Shown: piece by piece, positions 8,451 to 17,934 of the stretch | How positions within the stretch are numbered: the stretch's first letter is position 1 | How the letters are laid out: each line of letters opens with the position of its first letter | Source of the DNA: a virus | IMG/VR virus record: IMGVR_UViG_3300033571_007760 | Coordinates: 1-31,092 of that record | Strand: one strand, 5' to 3' | DNA: 31,092 bases | Made by a program: the position numbers and the translations under genes | Notes under the pieces: model-generated | Database searches by the model: none | What the model was told of the DNA's origin: nothing | The model's input: only the letters and a program-made list of their open reading frames with translations

Positions 8451-10286
8451 ATGGTTGCTTTTACACCTCGTCACTTTAGAATCCATAACGCAGAACAAAT
8501 TTTCGAGTCAGTAAGTGAAGCGAATCCAACTCGCTATTACTTCTTTATCGGAAAGAATTTTGCGTTTGCGAATGCTATGCCTATTACAGGCACAGTAAAA
8601 TTGACGAGTACAAGCAATACCATTGTAGGTCAAGGTACATACTTTAACAATCAACGTGAAATTAAAGTTGGTGATCGTATTGCGGTAACCGGACAGTACG
8701 CTTCAGGTAACTCAAATCCTCATATTATGAGAGTGCATCAAGTTTTAACTGGTCAGACAATGATTGTTACACCAAGACCTGTTTCTACTATTACAACTGG
8801 TGCCAATGCGTATGTGCGCAAAACATGGTCTGATGCTAATCCGCCAGCTCCTTCGGATACATATCAGGACATTTATTACGATATTTGGCGTAACATGATG
8901 TCTTTAAAACGAGTTCAAACATCAGATGTTACTCATGTTATTCCGCGCTATGATTGGGCAAACAATCTTCTATGGACTGAGTACAGCGATACGAATGTAA
9001 ACTTAGCAAATACAAGATTTTATTGCTATACAACAAATCACGATGTTTATAAGTGCATTGATAATAATCGTAATGCTAATTCTACTGTAATGCCAACAGG
9101 TACAGGTACTTCGATTATCAATACAGCAGATGGTTATCGTTGGAAATATATGTATACTATTGATGGCGGTGAAATTACAAAATTTCGTACTGCTGATTAT
9201 ATTCCGGTCAAGACACTTTCAGCTAATAATGGTAGTGCTCAATGGACAGTACAACAAAATGCAAAAGCATCAGGTAATGGTTCAATTTGGCATATTAAAA
9301 TTGAAGCTAATGGATATAACTATATCAGTACAACAAATACCTTTACATCTGTAACCAATACAACAATGATGCGTCTTAAAGCTTCTGCATCATCAATTGA
9401 TGGCGTATATACAGGATCAGGCTTATTCATTAGTGAAGGTTCTGCTTCTGGTCAGTATCGTAAGATTATTAAATATTGGGGATCAAATAATACAGTTGTT
9501 GTAAACTCTGCATTTACTGTAACACCAAATACATCGAGTCGTTACATTATCTCGCCGCTTGTAACTATTCGCGGTGATTCTGGTGGAACAACAACATCAC
9601 GTGCAACAGCTTATGTTGCCAATACATATGGCGGTCAGATTCGTAAAGTAAAAATGATTAATAATGGTCGTTCTTATTCGACCGCAAACGTAATAATTAG
9701 TGCCAATTCCTCTTATGGATTTGGTGCAGCTGCATATCCTATTATCTCACCGCTCAACGGACATGGTTCAAATCCTGTTGATGAATTGTACGGTACAGCC
9801 GTTATGATGAATATCAAAGTAACCGGCTCGGAATCAAATACATTTACTACAAATAACGATTTCCGTGTTATAGGTCTAATTGCTGATCCGCTTCTCGCTA
9901 ATGGTTCAATAGCCAACTCTTCAGTAATTGACCAAACAACACGTATTGGTGTTTCTCTTGTTGATGGCGACTTTACGGAAGATGAAATTATTACCGGAGC
10001 TGTAAGCGGAGCCAAAGCTCGTCTTGTGTATTTTGCTAATACTAATGCAGCAAGAACAAACGGAACTCTCAAAGTTGTTCGTATAACAACCAACGGAACT
10101 GGCGGCGGGTTTAATGTAGGTGAGCGTGTTACAGGATCTGAATCTGGTCGTACTGCCAACGTTGTTTCTATAACATCTGGTGCTTTAAAAAAGTTTACTG
10201 GTTACTTAATATATATGGAGAATAGAGAACCTGTTCTCCGCGATCCAGCACAGTCAGAAGATTATAAATTGACTATTACGTATTAA
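8451..10286 (+). CDS. 8: Baseplate wedge protein gp8 with extra beta modules
   Basis: Residues about 135-240 carry the gp8 core: YYDIWRNMMSLKRV, HVIPRYDW (163-169), FYCYTTNHDVYKCIDNN (190-206), MPTGTG and DGYRWKYMYTI (228-237). T4 gp8 has 334 residues and forms dimers in the intermediate wedge between gp7 and gp10. This protein has 611. The extra length is an inserted beta module at about 45-110 (GTVKLTSTSNTIVGQGTYF, GDRIAVTG) and a long beta-rich C-terminal half with repeated VSGAKARLV and GFNVGERVTGSESG turns. The same modules occur in the neighbouring large baseplate proteins. ATG 8451 has no strong ribosome site and lies four bases after the previous stop, suggesting coupling. Confidence 0.88.
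   Translation: MVAFTPRHFRIHNAEQIFESVSEANPTRYYFFIGKNFAFANAMPITGTVKLTSTSNTIVGQGTYFNNQREIKVGDRIAVTGQYASGNSNPHIMRVHQVLTGQTMIVTPRPVSTITTGANAYVRKTWSDANPPAPSDTYQDIYYDIWRNMMSLKRVQTSDVTHVIPRYDWANNLLWTEYSDTNVNLANTRFYCYTTNHDVYKCIDNNRNANSTVMPTGTGTSIINTADGYRWKYMYTIDGGEITKFRTADYIPVKTLSANNGSAQWTVQQNAKASGNGSIWHIKIEANGYNYISTTNTFTSVTNTTMMRLKASASSIDGVYTGSGLFISEGSASGQYRKIIKYWGSNNTVVVNSAFTVTPNTSSRYIISPLVTIRGDSGGTTTSRATAYVANTYGGQIRKVKMINNGRSYSTANVIISANSSYGFGAAAYPIISPLNGHGSNPVDELYGTAVMMNIKVTGSESNTFTTNNDFRVIGLIADPLLANGSIANSSVIDQTTRIGVSLVDGDFTEDEIITGAVSGAKARLVYFANTNAARTNGTLKVVRITTNGTGGGFNVGERVTGSESGRTANVVSITSGALKKFTGYLIYMENREPVLRDPAQSEDYKLTITY
10263..10270 (+). promoter_or_regulatory. Possible late promoter box (TATAAATT)
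   Basis: TATAAATT matches seven of eight positions of the T4 late box. It lies within the last codons of the gp8 gene, 28 bases before ATG 10298 of the giant baseplate protein, a distance suited to a short leader. AT-rich coding DNA yields such boxes by chance (identical ones occur inside genes at 22413 and 25411), so this is weak. Confidence 0.28.
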
Positions 10287-10297
10287 CGGAAGGTAAT

Positions 10298-13200
10298 ATG
10301 GTCAGCAACGCTAATGGATATACATCCACACTTTCTACTAACTTCAATGTAAGTCCTTATTACGACGACTTCAACGAAGAGAAGAATATTCATAGAATCC
10401 TTTTCCGTCCAGGACTTGCTGTTCAGGCACGTGAGCTGACACAGATGCAAACGATCATTCAAAATCAAATTGATCGTTTTGCTTCACATATTTTCCAAGA
10501 AGGTGCAACAGTAACCGGCTTTGAAATGAATCTTGATGTTTTTTATCATTATGTCAAGCTTCGTAATAACAATAGTACCGGTACTTCGATTAATGCTGCA
10601 GCTTTTCTAAACAAAACAGTTAAAGGTTCTGTTTCTGGTGTTCGTGCTCTTGTTGTTAATGTAAACGACGGTTCAGAAGCTAATACACCAAACTTCAAAA
10701 CACTTTTTGTTAAGTATATCTCAGCTAATACTACAAGTGGTTATCGTTACTTTGCTAATAATGAAATTCTTACAGATGTTGCTGGTAGTGGACTTGCAGC
10801 TAATACAATTACATCTACGCAAGGTGGTTCAACTGGTTATGGTCTTGCAGCTACTTTCAACTCAGGTATTATCTTTGCTAAGGATCACTTCATTCGTGTT
10901 CCTGCACAGACTGTTATTCTTTCAAAGTATAACGATAAGCCTTCTGTACGTGTTGGTTTTGATGTTGTCGAATCAATTATTACTGAAGTTGACGATACAA
11001 CACTTCTTGATCCAGCTTCAGGATCATATAACTACGCAGCTCCTGGTGCAGCTCGCTTAAAGCTAACAGTCAACTTAAAATCAATTCCACTTTCATCTAC
11101 TGTATCAAATACATTTGTTGAATTGATGCAGGTTAAAAATGGTATTGTTCAGTCGATTTCAAATCGTACACGCTATTCGCAGATTCGTGATTATATTGCA
11201 CAACGTACATACGACGAATCAGGTGACTATATTGTACAAGGCCTTGGTATTAAAATTTCTGAGCATCTAAAGCAAGCAAATAATCAAGGTATCTATACTT
11301 CAGGCGAAGGTGGAAACTCAAGCCTTCTTGTTGCTACTGTTGAGCCTGGTAAAGCTTATATCAAAGGCTACGACAATGAATTTATTGTTTCAAGTCGTGC
11401 ATCCTTCGAAAAGGCAACTGACTATGCTTCTGTTGAATCAGCTAAAGCTCTTGTTGATTACGGCAATTATGTCATCGTTGACAACGTAGTTGGACAATGG
11501 GATGTTAATCGTCAAGGAACAGTTTCTCTGCGTAGTCAGCAAGCTAACGCTGTTTCGCAGAAAACATTTTCGCTTACTACATTCCCAGGCTCGGAAATTG
11601 GTAGTGCTCGTGTACGCGGTATTGAATACTACAGCGGAACACCTGGTACTCCAAGTGCACAGTATAAGTTATATCTAACGGATATTAGAATGTCTGCTGG
11701 TTATAACTTCTCAGCTGTACAGTCAATCGGTTATAGCGCAGCTTCTGCAAACGGTAAAGCAGATATTTTGTCGTCAAACGGTACAAATACTGCAACATAC
11801 GATAACAACTTTGATCGTGCTATTTTCCGTCTGCCTGCTCGTGCAGTTCGTCGTTTAAGAGATACATCTGGTAATGTTAACAACGACTTCTCATTTTATA
11901 AGTCATTTGATATTTCATTTAACACTTCTGGTGTTGCAACGATCAATACAAGTGATGCTTCAGAAACATTTGACGGTGCAGGTATTCTAAGTGATGATGC
12001 AACTCGTACCGACTTCTATGTTGTCGCTCGTGGTACATCAAATACAGCTATTCTGACTGGTACTGTAACTGCAACAAGCGGATCAAATACAGTTAGCGGA
12101 ACTGGTACTAAGTTCTTGACACAGGTTAATCCTGGCGATCTTCTGCATGTTTCAAACAACACAGACTATATTGTAAGTCAGGTTGTTTCCGATACTTCAC
12201 TTAAAATTCTTTCTAATGCGACTGCTTCTAGAACTGGTGTTCGTGCATTCAAACGTTTTAAGCCTGGTATGGTTTTGGATCTTGGTGGTGTTGGTGAAAC
12301 TTCAAATGGCACTTCTCGTACAATTAACGTAGCCACAACAGTAGCAACTCTTGAGCTTAAAGAACGTTTAGGTACTGCCCTAACAGCTACCGCAGTTGTT
12401 AAGTTGAATAAGATTGACGGTGGAGAAGCTGAAAAAGCTGTTATTCGTAATCGTCTTGTTCAAATTAACGTTGGTGCCGGCGGTGGTACTTCTTATGTTG
12501 CTAATACAACTGGTCCATGGCCACTAGGTCTTGCTGACGGTTTCCGTCTTGTTTCTGTTCGTAAGAAAGTTGGAACATCATGGTCGTCAACAACTGAAGG
12601 TACTGATGTAACATCAAACTTTACACTCGATTCAGGTATGACCGACAACTATTACGGTCATGCTAAACTTGTTAAGAAGTCAACTAGTGCACTTTCTATT
12701 GCATCTGGCGATACATTGCTGGTTACATTTGACCACTTTACGCACTCATACTCAACTGGTGTTGGTTACTTTTCGGTAGATTCATATCCAGTAGATGATG
12801 CTACAGCTGGATCCGATACTTCGAAAATTTTTACTTATCAAATTCCAATATTTACTTCTCAAACGACTGGCGAAACATTTGATTTGCGTGATTGCATTGA
12901 TATTCGTCCTCGTTTAGCAGATAGTGCAAATAGTGTAACTGCTCTTACAAATATTTCAAAAAATCCAAAAGAAGGTACTTCATTCGATCTACCTGCTGGA
13001 GGTATTCACTTCTCACCAACAGGCGAAGATTTTACAACTGATCTTGATTACTATCTCAAGCGCACAGACATTGTAAGTATTTCTAAGGATGGTAAGGTAC
13101 AAGTAACTCGTGGTGTTCCATCTGATCGTCCAGCAACCCCACCAGCACCTGCTGATGCAATGGCTCTTGCTGTAGTTCAACTTGCTCCTTATCCATCGCT

Positions 13201-16200
13201 TCCTATAGAAATTGGTCGTCGTTATGATCGACCAGATTTGTCGAATAATGTTCGTAAAGTTCGCAATGAACGTTATACAATGCGTGATATTGGCACAATT
13301 CGTGATCGTATTGATCGTCTAGAATATTATACAGCGCTTAATCTACTTGAAAAAAATACAAAAGATTTGCTTGTTCCAGACGAAAACGGTCTTGATCGTT
13401 TCAAGAATGGTATTCTTGTTGATTCATTTACTGGTCACAATATTGGTAATGTTCACGACCAAGACTATAAAGTAGCGATTGATCCACAAGCTGGTGAAAT
13501 GCGTCCACGTTTTACGCTAGACAGTACTTCGCTATTCTATACATCAAACTCATCAAATGTTGTACGTACAAACGTAACTCCAGCTGGCGTATCTAAAGAT
13601 CAGACAATTACTCTGACTGCAACTCCAATATCTGCTGCATTTGTTGCCAATTCGACTGTAACATCTGGTGGTTCTTCTGCTACAGTTCGTCACAAAGTTG
13701 GTGCAAAACTTTATGTTGAAAATGCAACAGGTACTTTTGCTGCTGGTGCATCAATTTCTGATGGTACCACAACCGCAACAATTTCATCAGTTGCTGCAAT
13801 TAAAGCTGGTGATCTTGTAACACTTCCTTATACTCACAAGATTCTTATTCAGCAACCATACGCAACGACAACAAGAAACTGCGTTGGTACTGCTTTCCAG
13901 TGGCGCGGTAACGTAATTCTTGATCCAGATAGTGATATCTGGTATGATACTACACAACGTCCAGATACAAACATCAATATTGATTTAAATACAGACAACT
14001 GGATTTGGCTTGCAGATTCTTGGGCAACACAATGGAATGCATGGCAAACAACATTTGTTGGTACACCGATTCTAACTCAGCAGCGCGATGTTGATGTTGG
14101 TAATCAGTTTGAAGATGGAGATTTTATCTATCAGTCTTTCTATACAGAAAGCACCTTTGTTGCTCCTACAACCGAAGTTCGTACTGGTAACAAAGCTGTT
14201 GTTAATGTTCTTCAAACAAATGAAACTGTTGGTCAGTATGTAACTGACGTTAATATTCAACCGTTCATGCGTTCGCGTCCAATCTTCTTCCGCTTACTTG
14301 GAATGAAGACGTCTAGCCGTTTATATACATTCTTTGATGGTATTGATGTTAGTACATACATTACGCCACTAACAAAGGCTGAGTACGATTCTCGTCTAAA
14401 GACAGCTTCAGGCACTGCACTTCAGCCAGCAGCATCTGAAGGTAGTGCTCTAGAATCAGATTCTAATGGCGACGCTTATGGTATTTTCCGTCTTCCAAAT
14501 GACGATTCACTTCGTTTCCGTACAGGTACTAAGCGCATTCGTTTTGTAGATAATCCAACTAATAGCATTGTATTTGGTCAGTTTACAACATCTGCTGAAA
14601 CAGACTATACTGCTGAAGGTCTAAAAGCTGGTGTATCTGATCTAACTGTCTCAACTAAGCGTCCAGTTATAGCACAGCAGCTTGTTACGGAAATCCGTTC
14701 TGGTACACAGGTAACACAGGATCGCGTTGGTGGTCAGCGTGTGGTTGGTGTTGTTCCTGACAATGGTTGCGGTGGTTCTGACGATCCAATTGCTCAAACA
14801 ATGCTTATCTCTGCGCTGCTTACAAATCGTATTAGCACAACAGGTATGTACCTGACTAAGATTGACGTGTTTTTCGCTACTAAAGATTCAACACTTCCAA
14901 TTGTAGTTGAGCTTCGCGAAGTTGATCCAACAACTGGTGCAATTACGCCTAAAGTTGTTCCGTTCTCTCGTGTTGTAATTCCTTCAGCTGACGTGAACGT
15001 AAATCCAACATCACCAATTCCAACTCCTGTTATTTTCCCGTCTCCAGTTTATGTTGCTGAAGATAAGGAATATGCTGTTGTTCTACTTCCGGGTGGTGTA
15101 AATCCAAACTATAATGTTTGGACTGCAGTTCTCGGCGCGAACGATATTCTAACTGGTGGTCGTGTAACAGAACAACCTGCAACAGGCTTTATGTTTACTT
15201 CAGCCAATCAGCGTGTTTGGGTTCCAGTCGAAAACGAAGATTTGATGTTTACAGCATACTATGCTGAGTTTTCAAATGCTTCTCCAGGTAATCTTATTGT
15301 CAAGAATGAGCCACGCGACTACTTTACAATTTCTGATGCAACTGGCGGATTTTTGAAGGTGGGTGAAGTTCTCAATGGTGAAACAGTTCTCAAGGGAACG
15401 TTTGCTCCAGGTAGTGGCCTAACCGGTAACGTAGCATCAAGTAACTCGTTTGTTCAGGGTATGGTATCCGGAGCAACAGGTATTATTACCAAAGTTACAA
15501 CAAATGAAGTTCGTATTCGCAACGTATCTACAAGTGCCAAGTTTAAGGGTAAAGAAGCAGTTCGTTTCCGCTTAGGTGCAAGTGCAACAGCTTCACCTCT
15601 TGCTGGTAACTCAACTGGTGTAATTTACTCGGCTACAACACCAACTGGTCGTGTATCATACTACGATACAGTCAACTATGCAAATACACGACTGTATATT
15701 GCTAACGTAGCCTATTCAAATAGCGGTCCTGCATATGCAAACGCCGGTATCTTCAAAGTTGGTACTTATATAAGAGGTCAGACAAACGGATACGCAGCTA
15801 AGATTGTAACAAGCAATCACCTTGTGTTTGATAATATCAATCTGGTAACAGGTATGATTCTTCCATCAAATACGAATGTTTCTGCTTATGCTAAGTTTGC
15901 CACAAGTAATACAGCTCGTGATTCAGCATTTAATGAAATCAATATTAACAACAATACAGATCTTTCTGTTCCGAGATATATTTGGAACAAGAGTTCTGAA
16001 ACTATTCTGTCTACATTTACTACAAACAAGTCGGCAGAAATCAAGTACGAGCTCAACTGTGATAATATTGTAGCTTCACCAGCTATCGACCTTCGTCGTT
16101 TGACACTTGCTTCTACTCATAATCTAATTAGCTCTAATGCAGCTATTGGTTCTTCAGAAGATTGGGTCAAGTTTGGTGGTAACTCTGAAACTCGTTATAT

Positions 16201-16663
16201 CTCAAGAACAGTAACTCTTGCAGACGGTCAAGATGCTGAAGACCTTCGTGTTTATCTGTCAGCATACAAGCCAAGCGGATCAGATGTTAAAGTATATGCT
16301 AAACTTCTAAGCGGTTATGATAATGATCCATTTGGCGATACTCGTTGGATTCCAATGGAAAGAAATGCGGATCAAGGCTTTACTTCTCTAAGTAAGTATT
16401 CAAGTTCGGAAAATAAAAACGACTTTATTGAGTACGTTTACGATCTTCCAAACTTCCCAACAACCGCTATTCTTGACGGATCAGGCCGTGCTATCAATCA
16501 GTACGGTTCGAACAACGCAACTGGTATTTTTGAGTATAGAAACTCAGCAAAGGCAAGATACGAAAACTTTAAGTATTTTGCCATCAAAGTTGTATTGACT
16601 AATAACGCAAGTACAAATCCACCTCGCGTACGCGAATTGAGAGCAATTGCCTTGCAGGTATAA
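10298..16663 (+). CDS. Giant baseplate / tail-fibre network protein with DUF4815-type N-terminus
   Basis: At 2121 residues this is the largest gene here. Residues about 15-75 carry the DUF4815 signature of T4-like aquatic phages: FNVSPYYDDFNEEKN, HRILFRPGLAVQARELTQMQ and NQIDRFASHIFQEG. The rest is almost all beta structure, including a GTVTATSGSNTVSGTGTKF module at about 586-645, SGATGIITKV and SGGSSATVRH turns, and a conserved middle (about 920-1060) with DCIDIRPRLAD and TMRDIGTIRDRIDRLEYYTALNLLEKN. Marine phage counterparts are called structural proteins. The position after gp8 suggests a peripheral baseplate protein joining the wedge to the fibres (the T4 gp9/gp10 position), which is inference. 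The start follows GGAAGG at good spacing. Confidence 0.82.
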   Translation: MVSNANGYTSTLSTNFNVSPYYDDFNEEKNIHRILFRPGLAVQARELTQMQTIIQNQIDRFASHIFQEGATVTGFEMNLDVFYHYVKLRNNNSTGTSINAAAFLNKTVKGSVSGVRALVVNVNDGSEANTPNFKTLFVKYISANTTSGYRYFANNEILTDVAGSGLAANTITSTQGGSTGYGLAATFNSGIIFAKDHFIRVPAQTVILSKYNDKPSVRVGFDVVESIITEVDDTTLLDPASGSYNYAAPGAARLKLTVNLKSIPLSSTVSNTFVELMQVKNGIVQSISNRTRYSQIRDYIAQRTYDESGDYIVQGLGIKISEHLKQANNQGIYTSGEGGNSSLLVATVEPGKAYIKGYDNEFIVSSRASFEKATDYASVESAKALVDYGNYVIVDNVVGQWDVNRQGTVSLRSQQANAVSQKTFSLTTFPGSEIGSARVRGIEYYSGTPGTPSAQYKLYLTDIRMSAGYNFSAVQSIGYSAASANGKADILSSNGTNTATYDNNFDRAIFRLPARAVRRLRDTSGNVNNDFSFYKSFDISFNTSGVATINTSDASETFDGAGILSDDATRTDFYVVARGTSNTAILTGTVTATSGSNTVSGTGTKFLTQVNPGDLLHVSNNTDYIVSQVVSDTSLKILSNATASRTGVRAFKRFKPGMVLDLGGVGETSNGTSRTINVATTVATLELKERLGTALTATAVVKLNKIDGGEAEKAVIRNRLVQINVGAGGGTSYVANTTGPWPLGLADGFRLVSVRKKVGTSWSSTTEGTDVTSNFTLDSGMTDNYYGHAKLVKKSTSALSIASGDTLLVTFDHFTHSYSTGVGYFSVDSYPVDDATAGSDTSKIFTYQIPIFTSQTTGETFDLRDCIDIRPRLADSANSVTALTNISKNPKEGTSFDLPAGGIHFSPTGEDFTTDLDYYLKRTDIVSISKDGKVQVTRGVPSDRPATPPAPADAMALAVVQLAPYPSLPIEIGRRYDRPDLSNNVRKVRNERYTMRDIGTIRDRIDRLEYYTALNLLEKNTKDLLVPDENGLDRFKNGILVDSFTGHNIGNVHDQDYKVAIDPQAGEMRPRFTLDSTSLFYTSNSSNVVRTNVTPAGVSKDQTITLTATPISAAFVANSTVTSGGSSATVRHKVGAKLYVENATGTFAAGASISDGTTTATISSVAAIKAGDLVTLPYTHKILIQQPYATTTRNCVGTAFQWRGNVILDPDSDIWYDTTQRPDTNINIDLNTDNWIWLADSWATQWNAWQTTFVGTPILTQQRDVDVGNQFEDGDFIYQSFYTESTFVAPTTEVRTGNKAVVNVLQTNETVGQYVTDVNIQPFMRSRPIFFRLLGMKTSSRLYTFFDGIDVSTYITPLTKAEYDSRLKTASGTALQPAASEGSALESDSNGDAYGIFRLPNDDSLRFRTGTKRIRFVDNPTNSIVFGQFTTSAETDYTAEGLKAGVSDLTVSTKRPVIAQQLVTEIRSGTQVTQDRVGGQRVVGVVPDNGCGGSDDPIAQTMLISALLTNRISTTGMYLTKIDVFFATKDSTLPIVVELREVDPTTGAITPKVVPFSRVVIPSADVNVNPTSPIPTPVIFPSPVYVAEDKEYAVVLLPGGVNPNYNVWTAVLGANDILTGGRVTEQPATGFMFTSANQRVWVPVENEDLMFTAYYAEFSNASPGNLIVKNEPRDYFTISDATGGFLKVGEVLNGETVLKGTFAPGSGLTGNVASSNSFVQGMVSGATGIITKVTTNEVRIRNVSTSAKFKGKEAVRFRLGASATASPLAGNSTGVIYSATTPTGRVSYYDTVNYANTRLYIANVAYSNSGPAYANAGIFKVGTYIRGQTNGYAAKIVTSNHLVFDNINLVTGMILPSNTNVSAYAKFATSNTARDSAFNEININNNTDLSVPRYIWNKSSETILSTFTTNKSAEIKYELNCDNIVASPAIDLRRLTLASTHNLISSNAAIGSSEDWVKFGGNSETRYISRTVTLADGQDAEDLRVYLSAYKPSGSDVKVYAKLLSGYDNDPFGDTRWIPMERNADQGFTSLSKYSSSENKNDFIEYVYDLPNFPTTAILDGSGRAINQYGSNNATGIFEYRNSAKARYENFKYFAIKVVLTNNASTNPPRVRELRAIALQV

Positions 16664-16664
16664 T

Positions 16665-16880
16665 ATGAAATATGCCAAAATAAAAGAAGCGCCGAATTTT
16701 GTTAGAGATATGAGTAATCAAGCTATATTAAATAATGATAATTCGGCGCTAGAAGCTTATAGAAAGAAACGTGAAAAACAGCAGGAATTTAAGACTGCTG
16801 TCGATGATATAAATAATATGAAACAGGATATCAACGAACTCAAGACGCTTATGCAGCGCATTTTAGAGAAGATAGGATAA
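16665..16880 (+). CDS. Small coiled-coil protein conserved in marine T4-like phages
   Basis: This is a 71-residue protein. I choose ATG 16665 because the in-frame TTG at 16647 lies inside the preceding gene, whereas 16665 begins one base after that gene's stop. The N-terminus (KYAKIKEAPNFVRDMSNQAI) resembles small proteins found next to structural genes in other marine T4-like phages. The C-terminal half (about 30-71) is a Lys/Glu/Gln-rich heptad-like helix ending LKTLMQRILEKIG. It could be a scaffold, a chaperone or a minor structural component. It sits between the giant baseplate protein and the fibre gene and ends three bases before the fibre start. Confidence 0.7.
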   Translation: MKYAKIKEAPNFVRDMSNQAILNNDNSALEAYRKKREKQQEFKTAVDDINNMKQDINELKTLMQRILEKIG

Positions 16881-16883
16881 GCA

Positions 16884-17927
16884 ATGGCAGCTTTAGCTAA
16901 TGTCGCCCTTACTAATACATTCGATACGTGGCGTCTTCGTACGAATGCTTTGCTGACTCGTGTAAATCAGTTTACAATTAACGAGTCAGCGTTGTATGCA
17001 AATACGCTGACTGCTAACGTATCATTTACCTCTAAAGGTCTTGCTACTATGCAAGGTCGTGCTACTGTAGGAACTAATCTTACTGTATCAGGAAATACAA
17101 CTCTTGGTGCAGCTGGTAAAGTTGCTAACGTAAGTGGTTGGTTTGGCGTAAATGGTAGAGCAACTGTTTCTACCAATCTATTTGTTGCTGGTAATACAAC
17201 TATCGGTGGTGCTCTTAATATCAACGGCGGAATTAATCTTGGTGATGCTGCTACAGACCTTCTTACAGTAACTGGTCGAGCAACTATTGCTCAAAACTTA
17301 ACAGTTTCTGGTAATACAACTCTTGGTGCTTCCGGAAAGACTACTAACGCTACTGGTTGGTTTGGTGTTTTTGGTCGTCAATCAATCTCAACTAATTTGT
17401 TCGTTGGTGGTAATACAACAGTAACAGGACTACTTACTGCTTCAGGTCGTGCTACGGTCGGTACAAATCTTACTGTATCCGGTAATACAGTTATTGGTGC
17501 AGCCAATAAAACCGCAAACGTAACTGGCTGGTTTGGTGTAGCTGGCCGTGCTACAGTTTCTACAAATCTATTTGTTGGTGGTAATACAACACTCAACGGA
17601 ACAACAACCGATAAGTCAAACGCTCTTTCACAAACGCTTACAGATGGTGCTACAATCAATTGGGATACTGCTCTCGGTCGTGTAGCCACAGTAACTCTTG
17701 GTGGAAATCGTACTATTGCTGCTGCCACTAATCAGAAAGTTGGCACATATATTCTTCGTGTTGTTCAAGACGGAACTGGTGGCAGAACACTTACATGGAA
17801 TGGAAATTATAAGTGGACTGCTCAGACAGCTCCAGTTCTTTCAACAGCAATTGGTGCGGTAGACATTATTACATTCTTCTCTGACGGATCAAAAATGTAT
17901 GGATCATATCTTCCAGACATGAGATAA
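16884..17927 (+). CDS. Tail fibre protein with six tandem fibre repeats
   Basis: This 347-residue fibre has three parts. Residues 1-50 (ANVALTNTFDTWRLRTNALL) resemble the attachment domain that begins many aquatic phage fibres. Residues 58-237 hold six copies of a motif close to GRATVxTNLxVxGNTTL, starting near 58, 91, 131, 164, 188 and 221, with GWFGV linkers preceding copies two, four and six. Residues about 245-347 form a compact beta C-terminal domain (NWDTALGRVATVTLGGNRTI, RTLTWNGNYKW, FFSDGSKMYGSYLPDMR) that probably trimerises or binds the next component. It heads the receptor-recognition cassette and presumably carries the glycine-rich tips encoded next. ATG 16884 directly follows the coiled-coil gene. 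Confidence 0.85.
   Translation: MAALANVALTNTFDTWRLRTNALLTRVNQFTINESALYANTLTANVSFTSKGLATMQGRATVGTNLTVSGNTTLGAAGKVANVSGWFGVNGRATVSTNLFVAGNTTIGGALNINGGINLGDAATDLLTVTGRATIAQNLTVSGNTTLGASGKTTNATGWFGVFGRQSISTNLFVGGNTTVTGLLTASGRATVGTNLTVSGNTVIGAANKTANVTGWFGVAGRATVSTNLFVGGNTTLNGTTTDKSNALSQTLTDGATINWDTALGRVATVTLGGNRTIAAATNQKVGTYILRVVQDGTGGRTLTWNGNYKWTAQTAPVLSTAIGAVDIITFFSDGSKMYGSYLPDMR
17055..17594 (+). repeat. Fibre-internal tandem coding repeats
   Basis: Six in-frame copies of a unit encoding about GRATVGTNLTVSGNTTLG, alternating with GWFGV-encoding linkers. Nucleotide identity between copies is high in stretches such as GGTAATACAAC, so unequal crossover could change fibre length. The spacing and coding sense rule out a CRISPR array. 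Confidence 0.75.
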
Positions 17928-17934
17928 GGATAAT

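Noticed and set aside
9713-10159. 148-codon minus-strand frame opposite gp8
   Set aside because: It lies fully inside a well-supported structural gene and shows no family features.
17055-17594. Regularly spaced repeats that might suggest a CRISPR array
   Set aside because: The repeats are in frame, encode a fibre motif, and the intervening segments are also repeated.
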